Position numbers and translations under genes: made by a program
Shown here: one piece after another, positions 26,240 through 35,134 of the stretch
Numbering within the stretch: position 1 is the stretch's first letter
Layout of the letters: each line of letters opens with the position of its first letter
Assembly: GCA_951800645.1 (NCBI GenBank)
Contig: CATOIK010000001.1
Coordinates: forward strand, 124,001 to 188,000
Origin: an uncultured Eubacteriales bacterium
Lineage (GTDB): Bacteria; Bacillota; Clostridia; Lachnospirales; Lachnospiraceae
Reading direction: 5' to 3'
Length of the DNA: 64,000 nt
The notes under the pieces: model-generated
The model's database searches: none
What the model saw: only the letters and a program-made list of their open reading frames with translations
What the model was told of the DNA's origin: nothing

Positions 26240-27715
26240 CTAAATGATAATACATATCATCCCTCCGTTGCTGTCGTTGATGATTTTCTGCAGGGCGTCT
26301 TGCAGCTTGGACTGGCAGTCTTCAGTCATCTGGTTTACTTTGGCCTGGATGCCGTCTTCCACAATCTGTTCGATGGACTTGCCGAAGATATTGGTCTCCC
26401 AGATGCCGTTTTCCTCTTTTCTGGCGTTTTCCTTCATGTAGGCGATCAAATCCTCTGCCTGCTGCTGGCTGCCTACGATAGGGGCGATTTCTGTCTGGAT
26501 ATGGGCTTTAATCAGGTTGATGGAAGGAGCCTCTGCCCGCATTTTCACACCATACTTGTTGCCGTGGCGGATCACCACCGGCTCATCCAGCACAATCTCC
26601 GACTTATCCGGCGTCACCACGCCGTAGCCCTTCATCCGCACCTGGTTCATGGCATTTAACACCTTATCATACTCTCCCTGCATGGACGCCAGTTCTTTTA
26701 ATTTCTCCATCAACTGGTATTCGTCCTCAATGGGAATCCCGGCAAAATCGCTTAAGGTCTGGAAATAATAACCGTCTTCCAGGATAACCTGCAAAGAGAC
26801 CTTTCCGTCCGACATGCCCATCTTCTCTGCCTTTACAGCCCTTATAGCCTGGCTTTCACCGCCGTCCCACACAGACGGCACATCCTTCATGTGCCGCACC
26901 CGGCCCATCAGTTCTGCAGCAGCCCGGATTACCTGTTCTTTTAACCAGTGACTGCCCGGCAGAATCTCCAGCCATTTGGGAATGAAAAAGTCCATCTCCG
27001 TCACTGGGAACTCCATCAGCACCCGCTCTAAGATCCTGTGGATGTCGTCTGGCTTTAACTGCTCACAGTTGACCGGAAGCACAGTCACATCGTATTCCTG
27101 TTCCATCTGCTCCGCCAGTTTTCTGGTTTCTTCCGAGTAAGGACGGTCCGAATTTAAAAGCACCACAAACGGCTTTCCGATAGCCTTTAATTCCTCAATG
27201 GCGGTCTTCTCTCCGTTTATGTAAGCAGCTCTGGGCAGGTCTCCAAAGGAGCCATCTGTAGTCACCACAATACCGATGGTAGAATGGTCTTTGATCACCT
27301 TTCTGGTTCCGATTTCCGCAGCCCTGGTAAAAGGAATCTCCTCCTGGAACCAGGGGGTCTTCACCAGCCGTTCCTTGTCGTTTTCCACATGGCCGCCTGC
27401 CCCCTCTACCATAAAGCCTACGCAGTCAATCAGACGAACCTTCACATTGATGCCGTCTCCCAGACGAATCTGAGCCGCCTCCTTGGGAATAAATTTCGGT
27501 TCTGTGGTCATAATAGTTTTTCCGGCTGCGCTCTGGGGCAGTTCGTCCCGTGTGCGGCCAAGAACATGTTCATCTGTCATGGCCGGCAGCACCATCTGCT
27601 CCATGAACCGTTTGATAAAGGTAGATTTTCCGGTGCGCACGGGACCAACCACACCTAAGTAAATCTCACCGCCGGTCCGCGCGTTCATATCTTTGTATAA
27701 ATGAAATTGATTCAT
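26240..27715 (-). CDS. spoIVA: Stage IV sporulation protein A
   Basis: A 491-residue ATPase that polymerises on the forespore surface as the base of the spore coat. Walker A is GPVRTGKSTFIKRF at about residues 24-37, with the conserved N-terminal ARTGGEIYLGVVGP. Switch-like segments TTEPKFIP and DCVGFMVEGAGGH follow. The C-terminus ends in the very hydrophobic GGMICIII, as the family's membrane-surface-binding tail does. The gene is full length, strong evidence for a spore-forming lineage. The ribosome binding site AAGGGGG is buried in a leader hairpin (27721-27762). Confidence 0.97.
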   Translation of the reverse strand: MNQFHLYKDMNARTGGEIYLGVVGPVRTGKSTFIKRFMEQMVLPAMTDEHVLGRTRDELPQSAAGKTIMTTEPKFIPKEAAQIRLGDGINVKVRLIDCVGFMVEGAGGHVENDKERLVKTPWFQEEIPFTRAAEIGTRKVIKDHSTIGIVVTTDGSFGDLPRAAYINGEKTAIEELKAIGKPFVVLLNSDRPYSEETRKLAEQMEQEYDVTVLPVNCEQLKPDDIHRILERVLMEFPVTEMDFFIPKWLEILPGSHWLKEQVIRAAAELMGRVRHMKDVPSVWDGGESQAIRAVKAEKMGMSDGKVSLQVILEDGYYFQTLSDFAGIPIEDEYQLMEKLKELASMQGEYDKVLNAMNQVRMKGYGVVTPDKSEIVLDEPVVIRHGNKYGVKMRAEAPSINLIKAHIQTEIAPIVGSQQQAEDLIAYMKENARKEENGIWETNIFGKSIEQIVEDGIQAKVNQMTEDCQSKLQDALQKIINDSNGGMICIII

Positions 27716-27720
27716 GAAAG

Positions 27721-27762
27721 ATACCCCCTTGCTATACTGTTAAAGTATATGCCAGGGGGGAT
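27721..27762 (-). promoter_or_regulatory. Leader hairpin that covers the spoIVA ribosome binding site
   Basis: On the minus strand the left arm ATCCCCCCTGGCATATACTT pairs with the right arm AGTATAGCAAGGGGGTAT around a four-base loop, with one bulge and two weak positions. The right arm contains AAGGGGG, the apparent Shine-Dalgarno of spoIVA, eight bases before its ATG. Whether it blocks translation in vivo is inferred. Confidence 0.55.
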
Positions 27763-27773
27763 CTGTTCCATTC

Positions 27774-29012
27774 TTATTTTTTCGATGACATGTATAAATG
27801 GCGCGGAATACCGTCTACCATTACAGACGGAGAATCTCCCTGAATCAGGGGACGCACATAATCAATAAACTCCTCCGTCACATAAGTTCCGTCTTTGGTG
27901 ATCCAGTCTCTGGGCACCAGCTTCTCGCCGTTGGCGATCTTGTGAACATCATAAATACCGGTAGCGCACTGATAAGGATCGTCGGAAACCCGCTCAATGA
28001 CTACCATCTTTCCGGAATCTCCCTCGTCTGCCGCCTTCACTGCAGCGCCGCCTACCATAAACGCCTCGTTTACATCCACACGGGAAGCCAGGTGGGCCGC
28101 ACTTCTCTGCAGGGTGGAGAATTCTACTGCCCTGGTCTTACAGCCGATTTCCTGGTTTATCATATTAGCCAGATAGCTGGCGGTTCCAGTCAACTGCTTG
28201 TGGCCGAAAGCGTCCACATAGTCTACTCCGGCACCCAGCTCGCTGACATAGCGGCCGTCTGCTGTACGGATTCCCTCGGAAACCGCTACTACGATCACAT
28301 CTTTTTTCTCCAACAACTTCTTTACCTTGTGCTGGAATTTGACAATGTCAAAGGGCAGCTCCGGCAGATAAATCAGATCCGGTCCGTCGCAGTCCTCTCC
28401 TTTGGAAAGAGCGGAAGCGCCGGTCAGCCAGCCTGCATTACGCCCCATGATCTCGATGATAGTCACCAGTTTTTTCTTGTAAGAAAAGCCCAAGCCGTCC
28501 CGGATGACCTCCTTGGTAGAGGTGGCAATATACTTGGCTGCACTGCCGAAGCCCGGCGTATGGTCTGTAAGAGCCAGGTCATTGTCAATGGTTTTCGGAA
28601 CACCCACAAACTTCTGGGTTTTTCCAGTAAGGATTGCATAGTCAGACAGCTTTTTGATGGTATCCATAGAGTCGTTTCCACCGATATAGATAAAGCACTC
28701 GATATTCAACTTCTCCAGAATCTCAAAAATCTTTACATAAATCTCCTGATTTTCGTGAATATCCGGCAGCTTATAACGACAGGTACCTAAAAATGCCGAT
28801 GGCGTCCGCTTTAAGATTTCCACATCCAAATCGCTTTTAATGTGTTTGGACAAATCCACATACTGTTCGTCTAACAGTCCCTGGATGCCGTACTGCATTC
28901 CATAAACCTTCTTGGCCCCTCGGTCTATGGCTGTGCGGTACACGCCTGCTAAGCTGGAGTTAATCACTGCGGTCGGTCCTCCCGACTGTCCTACAATCAC
29001 ATTACCCTTCAT
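27774..29012 (-). CDS. 6-phosphofructokinase with PPi-type active-site residues
   Basis: A 412-residue glycolytic kinase starting at the ATG at 29012, with AAGGAGG eight bases upstream. The N-terminus VGQSGGPTAVINSSLAG, the substrate loop PKTIDNDL (residues 139-146) and MGRNAGW are clear. At the phosphate-donor site it reads GGND (111-114) and PKTID, giving Asp at E. coli position 104 and Lys at position 124. Those residues mark pyrophosphate-dependent enzymes; ATP-dependent ones have Gly at both. The donor assignment is therefore a strong inference, not proof. Confidence 0.9.
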   Translation of the reverse strand: MKGNVIVGQSGGPTAVINSSLAGVYRTAIDRGAKKVYGMQYGIQGLLDEQYVDLSKHIKSDLDVEILKRTPSAFLGTCRYKLPDIHENQEIYVKIFEILEKLNIECFIYIGGNDSMDTIKKLSDYAILTGKTQKFVGVPKTIDNDLALTDHTPGFGSAAKYIATSTKEVIRDGLGFSYKKKLVTIIEIMGRNAGWLTGASALSKGEDCDGPDLIYLPELPFDIVKFQHKVKKLLEKKDVIVVAVSEGIRTADGRYVSELGAGVDYVDAFGHKQLTGTASYLANMINQEIGCKTRAVEFSTLQRSAAHLASRVDVNEAFMVGGAAVKAADEGDSGKMVVIERVSDDPYQCATGIYDVHKIANGEKLVPRDWITKDGTYVTEEFIDYVRPLIQGDSPSVMVDGIPRHLYMSSKK

Positions 29013-29103
29013 AAAAAACCCTCCTTGTTTCAACCGCCGCCCCGGACTGCTGTCTCTTAAGACGCCTTCCCCACTGCCGGAGCCTGCTGTTGGTGTTGAA
29101 AAC

Positions 29104-29109
29104 ATCATA
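29104..29109 (-). promoter_or_regulatory. Extended -10 element for the phosphofructokinase gene
   Basis: On the minus strand TGG-TATGAT forms an extended -10, with a poor -35 (TAGACT, 18 bases upstream) that falls in the loop and right arm of the livF terminator. The start would be near 29097, giving a leader of about 85 bases. Confidence 0.45.
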
Positions 29110-29113
29110 CCAC

Positions 29114-29148
29114 AAAAATAAGGGAAAAGTCTAGCACTTTCCCCTTAT
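29114..29148 (-). terminator. Rho-independent terminator of the liv operon
   Basis: On the minus strand the 13-bp stem ATAAGGGGAAAGT / ACTTTTCCCTTAT (one G-U pair) closes GCTAG and is followed by TTTTTG. It begins 24 bases after the livF stop. Confidence 0.9.
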
Positions 29149-29171
29149 CTATCTGCAATATTCTGACACCT

Positions 29172-29882
29172 TTATTCACTTAAATATGCTTTTTTCACAG
29201 CGTCGTCGTTCATCAGCACACTGGCTTCGCCGCTTAAGGCAATGGATCCGGTTTCCAGTACATAGGCCCGATCTGCAATGGAAAGAGCTTTCTTTGCATT
29301 CTGCTCCACCAAAAGCACGGTTACTCCGTCCTCGTTGATTTTCTGAATGATGTCGAAAATCTCGTTGACATAGATGGGAGACAGGCCCATGGAAGGCTCA
29401 TCCAGCACAATCAGCCTGGGATGAGACATCAAAGCCCGGCCCATAGCCAGCATCTGCTGCTCACCGCCGGAGAGGGTTCCCGCCATCTGGTTTTTCCGTT
29501 CCTCCAGACGGGGAAAGCGCCTGTAGATCATCTGCAGGGTTTCCTCCAGCTCATTTTTATCGTTTCTGGTATAAGCCCCCAGCTTTAAGTTCTGAAGCAC
29601 CGACAGGGTGGCAAACACCCGGCGGCCCTCCGGCACATGGGCGATGCCCATAGATACCAGCTTGTGGCCTGGAATCTTCGTAATATCCTGCCCTTCATAG
29701 ACGATTTTTCCCGCCTTGGAGGGAATCAGACCGGTAATGGTCTGCAGGGTTGTGGTTTTTCCCGCTCCGTTGGCGCCGATCAGCGCAATAATCTCCCCCT
29801 GGTTTACTTCAAAGGAGATTCCCTTAATTGCCTGGATTACGCCGTAATATACTTCCAGGTCTTTTACCTCAAGGATTGCCAT
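29172..29882 (-). CDS. livF: Branched-chain amino acid ABC transporter ATPase LivF
   Basis: A 236-residue cytoplasmic ATPase. Walker A GANGAGKTT, signature LSGGEQQMLAMGRALM, Walker B LIVLDEPSMGLSP and the switch His replaced by VEQN (the LivF-type VEQNAKKAL) are all present. It is the last gene of the livKHMGF operon, 13 bases after livG. AGGAGGAGC precedes the ATG. It forms the ATPase heterodimer with LivG. Confidence 0.95.
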   Translation of the reverse strand: MAILEVKDLEVYYGVIQAIKGISFEVNQGEIIALIGANGAGKTTTLQTITGLIPSKAGKIVYEGQDITKIPGHKLVSMGIAHVPEGRRVFATLSVLQNLKLGAYTRNDKNELEETLQMIYRRFPRLEERKNQMAGTLSGGEQQMLAMGRALMSHPRLIVLDEPSMGLSPIYVNEIFDIIQKINEDGVTVLLVEQNAKKALSIADRAYVLETGSIALSGEASVLMNDDAVKKAYLSE

Positions 29883-29895
29883 AATCCTGCTCCTC

Positions 29896-30654
29896 CTACT
29901 CTCCCAGATATGCGGTAATTACCCGCTTGTCGTTTAACACCTCAGAGGTTTCGCCCTGAGTCAGCACCTGGCCGAAGTTTAATACGGTCAGCTTTTCGCA
30001 AATGCCGGACACCAGCTTCATATCGTGCTCAATCAGAAGGATTGTCATGTCAAACTCATCCCGCACAAAGCGGATGGTGTCCATCAGCTCCGCCGTCTCG
30101 TTAGGGTTCATACCGGCTGCTGGCTCGTCTAAAAGCAGCAGCTTCGGATCTGTAGCCAATGCTCTGGCAATCTCCAGCTTCCGCTGCTTGCCGTAAGGCA
30201 GATTGGAAGCCTTGTAATCCCACTCCTTATCCAGATCAAACACCTTCAAAAGCTCCATAGCCCGCTCATTCATCTCCCGCTCTACCTTGTGGTACTTAGG
30301 CAGACGAAGAATGCCTGTAACAGCAGAATAGGAATAATAATTGTGAAGCCCGGCTTTTACATTGTCCAGCACACTTAATTCCTTAAACAGACGAATATTC
30401 TGGAAAGTCCGGGCGATACCGGCCTTGTTGATCTCAATGGTGCTCTTTCCGGTCAGATTCCGGCCATCCAACTGGATAGAACCGTTGTCCGGCTTATACA
30501 CGCCGGTCAGCAGGTTAAACACAGTGGTTTTTCCTGCGCCGTTAGGGCCGATCAAACCATATAACTGTCCTTTTTCAATGGCAACACTGAAATCATCCAC
30601 TGCTTTCAGACCGCCAAAGGAAATGCCTATATTTCTTACATCCAGCATAGCCAT
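29896..30654 (-). CDS. livG: Branched-chain amino acid ABC transporter ATPase LivG
   Basis: A 252-residue ATPase with Walker A GPNGAGKTTVFNLLTG, the LivG-type extended insert (YKPDNGSIQLDGRNLTG and GIARTFQNIRLFKELSVLDN), signature LPYGKQRKLEIARAL and Walker B LLLLDEPAAGMNP. The family ILLIEHDM switch His is intact. The signature reads YGKQ rather than SGGQ, as is usual for LivG proteins. It starts directly after the livM stop. Confidence 0.95.
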   Translation of the reverse strand: MAMLDVRNIGISFGGLKAVDDFSVAIEKGQLYGLIGPNGAGKTTVFNLLTGVYKPDNGSIQLDGRNLTGKSTIEINKAGIARTFQNIRLFKELSVLDNVKAGLHNYYSYSAVTGILRLPKYHKVEREMNERAMELLKVFDLDKEWDYKASNLPYGKQRKLEIARALATDPKLLLLDEPAAGMNPNETAELMDTIRFVRDEFDMTILLIEHDMKLVSGICEKLTVLNFGQVLTQGETSEVLNDKRVITAYLGE

Positions 30655-30655
30655 A

Positions 30656-31726
30656 TTACGCAGCCTCCTTTGTAGTGGATTTTCTGTTTTTCCGCAGTTT
30701 TTCCATAAATACTGCCCGCATCTCGATTGCCTTGGGACTGGAATTGAAGATCATCATTACAATCAGCACCACTGCGTAAATCAGCATACGATAATCGTTC
30801 AGTCCGCGCAGCAGCTCCGGAAGCATAGTGAGCACTACTGCTGCAATTATGGAACCCCGGATATTGCCCAGTCCGCCTAACACCACAAATACCAGAATCA
30901 TAATGGACATGTTGTAGCCGAAACTTTTGGGCGTTGCCGCCAGGCTGGATAAGTTGTGGGCATATAAAACGCCGGCCACACCGGCCAAAGCTGCAGAGAT
31001 GGCAAAGGCCATCAGTTTATACTTGGTAATGTTGATGCCGATGGACTCGGCCGCAATCCGGTTGTCACGGATGGACATAATGGCCCGTCCGGTACGGGAA
31101 TTGATCAGATTCAGCACAATAAACAAGGTTAGCAGCACCAGCAGAACGCCAATGGTAAAGGTGGCCGCCTTAGGCGTTCCCGTAATCCCCTGGGCGCCTT
31201 TAATCAGCACTACGCCGCTCTCATCAAGTCCCAGAGACAAGGTATCTTTGGTGGAAAAATGAAAGCCTGTGGAGTCCTTTCCCACATACATGACATTGAT
31301 CAGGTTTTTGATAATCTCGCCAAAGGCCAGGGTTACAATGGCTAAGTAGTCTCCCTTTAACCGCAGCACCGGAATGCCGATGAGAATACCAAAGATGCCG
31401 GCCACTGCCGCACCGATCAAAAGGGCCAGGAAAAACCGCAGTCCTACGCTGGGAATCACAGTTTCCATTACCTTGGTAAAGAAAGCGCCGGAAAAAGCGC
31501 CTACGCACATAAAACCTGCATGGCCTAAGCTCAGCTCGCCCAGAATTCCCACTGTCAGGTTTAAGGAAACGGCCAGGATCACATAGATACATAAGGGCAC
31601 CAAAAGCCCCTTCATCAGACTGCTCATATTTCCTGTCCGGATCAGTACCTCTGCCAGAATCCAGCAAAGGATTACCAGGCCGTATGTAATACTGTTCTGA
31701 ACCAGTATCTTATTTTTACTTTTCAT
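30656..31726 (-). CDS. livM: Branched-chain amino acid ABC transporter permease LivM
   Basis: A permease of about 356 residues with around ten hydrophobic segments. It starts at the ATG at 31726, with AGGGGG six bases upstream; the open frame extends 24 codons further but that part overlaps livH. The signature stretch LGEIIKNL-like (LAFGEIIKNLINVMYVG) follows GDYLAIVTLA, typical of LivM. The C-terminal half has GLGNIRGSIIAAVVLTMLPE. It pairs with LivH in the membrane channel. Confidence 0.94.
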   Translation of the reverse strand: MKSKNKILVQNSITYGLVILCWILAEVLIRTGNMSSLMKGLLVPLCIYVILAVSLNLTVGILGELSLGHAGFMCVGAFSGAFFTKVMETVIPSVGLRFFLALLIGAAVAGIFGILIGIPVLRLKGDYLAIVTLAFGEIIKNLINVMYVGKDSTGFHFSTKDTLSLGLDESGVVLIKGAQGITGTPKAATFTIGVLLVLLTLFIVLNLINSRTGRAIMSIRDNRIAAESIGINITKYKLMAFAISAALAGVAGVLYAHNLSSLAATPKSFGYNMSIMILVFVVLGGLGNIRGSIIAAVVLTMLPELLRGLNDYRMLIYAVVLIVMMIFNSSPKAIEMRAVFMEKLRKNRKSTTKEAA

Positions 31727-31736
31727 CTTGCGCCCC

Positions 31737-32618
31737 CTACACTTTCTCCATAATCTTTTTACCCAGAATGCCGGTAGGCCGCACCAGCAGCACCACAATC
31801 AGCACGGAAAATACAATGGCGTCTGACAGCTGGGAGGAAATATACGCCTTAGACAGGTTCTCGATCACGCCAAGAAGCACGCCTCCGATAAACGCTCCCG
31901 GAATAGAGCCGATGCCGCCGAACACGGCAGCCACAAACGCCTTGATGCCCGGCATGGAACCGGTATAGGGAGTTAAGGACGGATAGGTAGAGCAAAGCAG
32001 GGCTCCTGCTACAGCCGCTAAGGCAGAGCCGATGGCAAAGGTAATGGCAATGGTGCGGTTTACATCGATTCCCATTAAGGTTGCCGCCCCCTTATCCTCT
32101 GATACTGCCAGCATAGCCTGACCTACCTTGGTCCGGTTAATAAACTGAGTGAGAGCTGCCATGATCACAATACAGGTAACAATGGTTACCATGGTAACGC
32201 CGGAAATGGTCAAAGCCCCGTCTGCCAGCTTTAAGCCAGGCACATTGACAACAGAAGTAAACTGCCGGGCGTTGGAGCCGAAAATCAGAAGGGCCACATT
32301 CTGAAGCAGATAGCTGACGCCGATGGCTGTGATCAGCACAGCCAGGGAGGACGCCCCGCGCAAAGGCTTGTAAGCCACCCGCTCAATTACCACACCCAGA
32401 ATGGTACACAGCACCACTGCCGCCAGAATTCCCAGAGCCGGCGGCAAGCTCAGGGTGCTGACCACGGTGAAGATGACAAAACCGCCTACCATAATAATAT
32501 CGCCGTGGGCAAAATTCAGCATTCTGGCGATACCGTACACCATGGTATATCCCAGTGCGATAATTGCATAGATGCTGCCCAGACTGATTCCATTTATCAA
32601 ATACGACAGAAAACTCAT
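31737..32618 (-). CDS. livH: Branched-chain amino acid ABC transporter permease LivH
   Basis: A 293-residue permease opening with the family signature NGISLGSIYAIIALGYTMVYG and LNFAHGDIIMVG. EDKGAATLMGIDVNRTI is the cytoplasmic coupling region, and AAVFGGIGSIPGAFIGG is also diagnostic. GAGGTG precedes the ATG. It follows livK by a 134-base gap that contains a stem-loop, which may lower its expression relative to the binding protein. Confidence 0.95.
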   Translation of the reverse strand: MSFLSYLINGISLGSIYAIIALGYTMVYGIARMLNFAHGDIIMVGGFVIFTVVSTLSLPPALGILAAVVLCTILGVVIERVAYKPLRGASSLAVLITAIGVSYLLQNVALLIFGSNARQFTSVVNVPGLKLADGALTISGVTMVTIVTCIVIMAALTQFINRTKVGQAMLAVSEDKGAATLMGIDVNRTIAITFAIGSALAAVAGALLCSTYPSLTPYTGSMPGIKAFVAAVFGGIGSIPGAFIGGVLLGVIENLSKAYISSQLSDAIVFSVLIVVLLVRPTGILGKKIMEKV

Positions 32619-32708
32619 GTACCCTGCACCTCTTTATCTTATTTGCGTTACTGCTTCTCCGACAGCAATTCCATTCCCAGTTTTCTTGCTGCCTGATAAC
32701 GAATACAA

Positions 32709-32734
32709 GGGGATGTTGCTATTGCAATATCCCC
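32709..32734 (-). terminator. Stem-loop between livK and livH (attenuator-like)
   Basis: An 11-bp stem, GGGGATATTGC / GCAACATCCCC on the minus strand with one G-U pair, closes ATAG... a four-base loop. No strong T run follows. A hairpin here commonly protects the binding-protein mRNA and reduces read-through into the permease genes. Confidence 0.5.
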
Positions 32735-32752
32735 CGCATTCGATCTCACAAA

Positions 32753-33928
32753 TTACTGCATTTCATATACGCCGTTTACAATCTTTGCAGCCTTCGGATC
32801 CTTGTTAGGCTCGCCTGCTGCATTCCAGGTCATGCCTGCGCCGGTCAGTCCGTCAATAGAAATCTCGGTCATAGCGGCTTTCATGGCGTCGCACATAGCG
32901 GAAACATCCATATCTGCGGTGATGCCAGCCTTCTCTGCAGCTGCTGCGATGGCATAAACTGCATCGTAAGCGTCTGCTGCAAACTGGTTCGGCTCTGCTC
33001 CATATGCTTCGATGTAATCCTCTGTGAACTTCTTGCTGCTCTCCTCAGTGGGGGAGAACGGAGTCAGAAGCATCAGGCCTTCTGCCAGGGAGGTATCGAA
33101 GTTTTCTACAGTCAGGATACCGTCCATACCGTCGCAGCCGAAGAAGATGGGATCAAAGCCCTTGTCGGAAGCCTGTTTTAAGATTACAGATGCCTCCTGA
33201 TAGTAGATGGGCAGGAATACCAGCTCTGCGCCAGCCTCTTTTGCCTTGTCAAGCTGTACGGAAAAATCAGTGTTGGTGTCTGCAGTAAACGCCTCGTCTG
33301 CTACTACCTCAATGCCCTCGTTGGACGCTTCTTTTACGAATGCCTCACGGATGCCGGAGGAATACTCGCTGGAGCTGTCATAGATGATAGCAACCTTAGC
33401 AGCCAGCTTGTTCTCACCAATGTATTTTGCAGATGCAGTTCCCTGATCCGGGTCTGCGAAGCAAACGCGGAATACATTGTCATTGGCTACGCACTCTACT
33501 GCGGAACCGGAGGGAGTGATCTGGAACATGTTGTCGTTAGCAGTTTCTGCTGCAACGGAGATGGAAGCGCCGGAAGTGGTTGCTCCTACGAACATCTGCA
33601 TGCCCCAGTCCTTTAAGTTGTTGTATGCGTTGATTACTTTCTCAGGATCTGCTTCGTCATCCTCAGCCTTCACCTCCAGGGTCATACCATTTACTCCGCC
33701 GGCTGCGTTAATCTCTTTTGCTGCCAGATCTGCGCCGTTGGCTACTGCGCTGCCGTAAGCTGCGTTGGGGCCGGTTAAGGGGCCGGTTACGCCAAGCTTC
33801 AGAACATCGCCTGCAGTTTCTGTACCTGCTGCATTGTCTGCCGGAGCAGTTTTTTCTTCTCCGCCGCCGCATGCAGTCAGGGACATTGCCATAACAGCTG
33901 CTAACCCTAAACTAAGTACCTTTTTCAT
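32753..33928 (-). CDS. livK: Branched-chain amino acid ABC transporter substrate-binding lipoprotein
   Basis: About 391 residues, starting at the ATG at 33928 with GAGGAGG upstream. The signal has lipobox LTAC with Cys20, then Gly/Ala-rich linker. The mature domain starts LKLGVTGPLTGPNAAYG, the leucine-binding-protein pattern, and ends WNAAGEPNKDPKAAKIVNG. The two-lobed type I fold binds Leu/Ile/Val or related amino acids. It heads the liv operon and has a consensus promoter. Confidence 0.93.
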   Translation of the reverse strand: MKKVLSLGLAAVMAMSLTACGGGEEKTAPADNAAGTETAGDVLKLGVTGPLTGPNAAYGSAVANGADLAAKEINAAGGVNGMTLEVKAEDDEADPEKVINAYNNLKDWGMQMFVGATTSGASISVAAETANDNMFQITPSGSAVECVANDNVFRVCFADPDQGTASAKYIGENKLAAKVAIIYDSSSEYSSGIREAFVKEASNEGIEVVADEAFTADTNTDFSVQLDKAKEAGAELVFLPIYYQEASVILKQASDKGFDPIFFGCDGMDGILTVENFDTSLAEGLMLLTPFSPTEESSKKFTEDYIEAYGAEPNQFAADAYDAVYAIAAAAEKAGITADMDVSAMCDAMKAAMTEISIDGLTGAGMTWNAAGEPNKDPKAAKIVNGVYEMQ

Positions 33929-33965
33929 AATTGTTTCCTCCTCTTTTAAATAAAGCTTTTCCTCG

Positions 33966-33994
33966 ATTATAATCAGTCTGTGCAAGACTGTCAA
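33966..33994 (-). promoter_or_regulatory. Consensus sigma-A promoter of the liv operon
   Basis: On the minus strand: -35 TTGACA (33989-33994), exactly 17 bases, -10 TATAAT (33966-33971). The spacer contains a 6-bp inverted repeat CAGTCT...AGACTG, so a repressor could sit on it. The start would be near 33959, 30 bases before the start codon. Confidence 0.85.
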
Positions 33995-34082
33995 GCGCTT
34001 TTTCACGCTAAAACATAAAACTGGTAAAAAGTTAAAATCCGCAAACAGCGAAAGCCGGGCAAGAAGACCGGGCCGTCCGTCC

Positions 34083-35090
34083 CTACTCCCAGGAAAGCGC
34101 CTGGCTCTCTGCGGTCTTATCCCGCAGCATCAGATCTTCCAACGCTTCTCTTGCCGATTTCCCTTCAAACAGTACCTTATTCACCTGCTGAATAATCGGC
34201 ATGGGAATATTGTATTTTTCCGCCAGAGTAAGACCTGCTTTGGCAGAATAAACGCCCTCTACCACCATCTGCACCTGCTCCATGGCCTCCTCCATGGAAG
34301 CCCCCTGTCCAATCAGGATTCCTGCCCGCCGGTTGCGGCTGTGCATACTGGCGCAGGTAACAATCAAATCTCCGATGCCGGTCAGGCCGCAGAAGGTTTC
34401 AAACTTTCCGCCCATAGCCATACCCAGCCGGGCAATCTCATAAATTCCGCGGGTGATCAAAGCCGCCTTGGTATTATCTCCGCAGCCTAAGCCGTCTGCA
34501 ATACCGGCCGCCAGCGCAATCACATTCTTTAAAGCGCCGCCGATTTCAATTCCTTCTACATCCGGGCTTACATAAACCCGGAACGCAGGGCTCATAAACA
34601 GGTTCTGGATCAGCTCTGCAGTCTCCTTCTTCTCCGCTCCCGCCACACAGGTGGTTGGAAGACCCCGGCTCACTTCTTCTGCATGGCTGGGGCCGGAAAG
34701 CACGGCAATTTCCGCCATGGGAAGCTCCTCCTGCAAAATCTGGGAAAGAGTCATTAAGGTAGCTTCCTCAATGCCTTTTGCCACATTGACCACAACCTGT
34801 CCATTTTTGCAGAACGGACGCATCCGGGCAGCCGTCTGACGCACATAAATAGACGGAACCGCAGTCACCAGAAGCTCCTTGTTCTCCATGGCAGCTTCCA
34901 AATCCCCGGTAAATTCTATAGTCTCCGGGATTTCCAGCTCCGGCAGAGTCTTTAATTTTCTGGTCTCCTTAAGAGCCGTGATTTCCCCTTCAATAGCAGA
35001 CCATACCGTTACACGATGTCCGTTATTATGCAGAAGGACCGCAAGTGCGATCCCCCAGCTTCCAGAGCCGATAATACTGATTTCAGCCAT
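34083..35090 (-). CDS. gpsA: NAD(P)-dependent glycerol-3-phosphate dehydrogenase
   Basis: About 335 residues from the ATG at 35090, chosen because GGAAGGAG lies 8 bases before it. The dinucleotide motif is IIGSGSWGIALAVLL. The catalytic Lys region GGALKNVIALAAGIADGLG and GDLIVTC are typical. It makes glycerol-3-phosphate from DHAP for phospholipids, and directly follows plsY, which uses that product. The order gpsA after plsY after der is common in Firmicutes. Confidence 0.96.
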   Translation of the reverse strand: MAEISIIGSGSWGIALAVLLHNNGHRVTVWSAIEGEITALKETRKLKTLPELEIPETIEFTGDLEAAMENKELLVTAVPSIYVRQTAARMRPFCKNGQVVVNVAKGIEEATLMTLSQILQEELPMAEIAVLSGPSHAEEVSRGLPTTCVAGAEKKETAELIQNLFMSPAFRVYVSPDVEGIEIGGALKNVIALAAGIADGLGCGDNTKAALITRGIYEIARLGMAMGGKFETFCGLTGIGDLIVTCASMHSRNRRAGILIGQGASMEEAMEQVQMVVEGVYSAKAGLTLAEKYNIPMPIIQQVNKVLFEGKSAREALEDLMLRDKTAESQALSWE

Positions 35091-35134
35091 TGTACCTACT
35101 CCTTCCAATTATACATTTTTTGATAGCAGCCCTT

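Noticed and set aside
27798-28790. 330-codon open frame on the plus strand
   Set aside because: Antisense to the phosphofructokinase gene; a shadow of its codon use.
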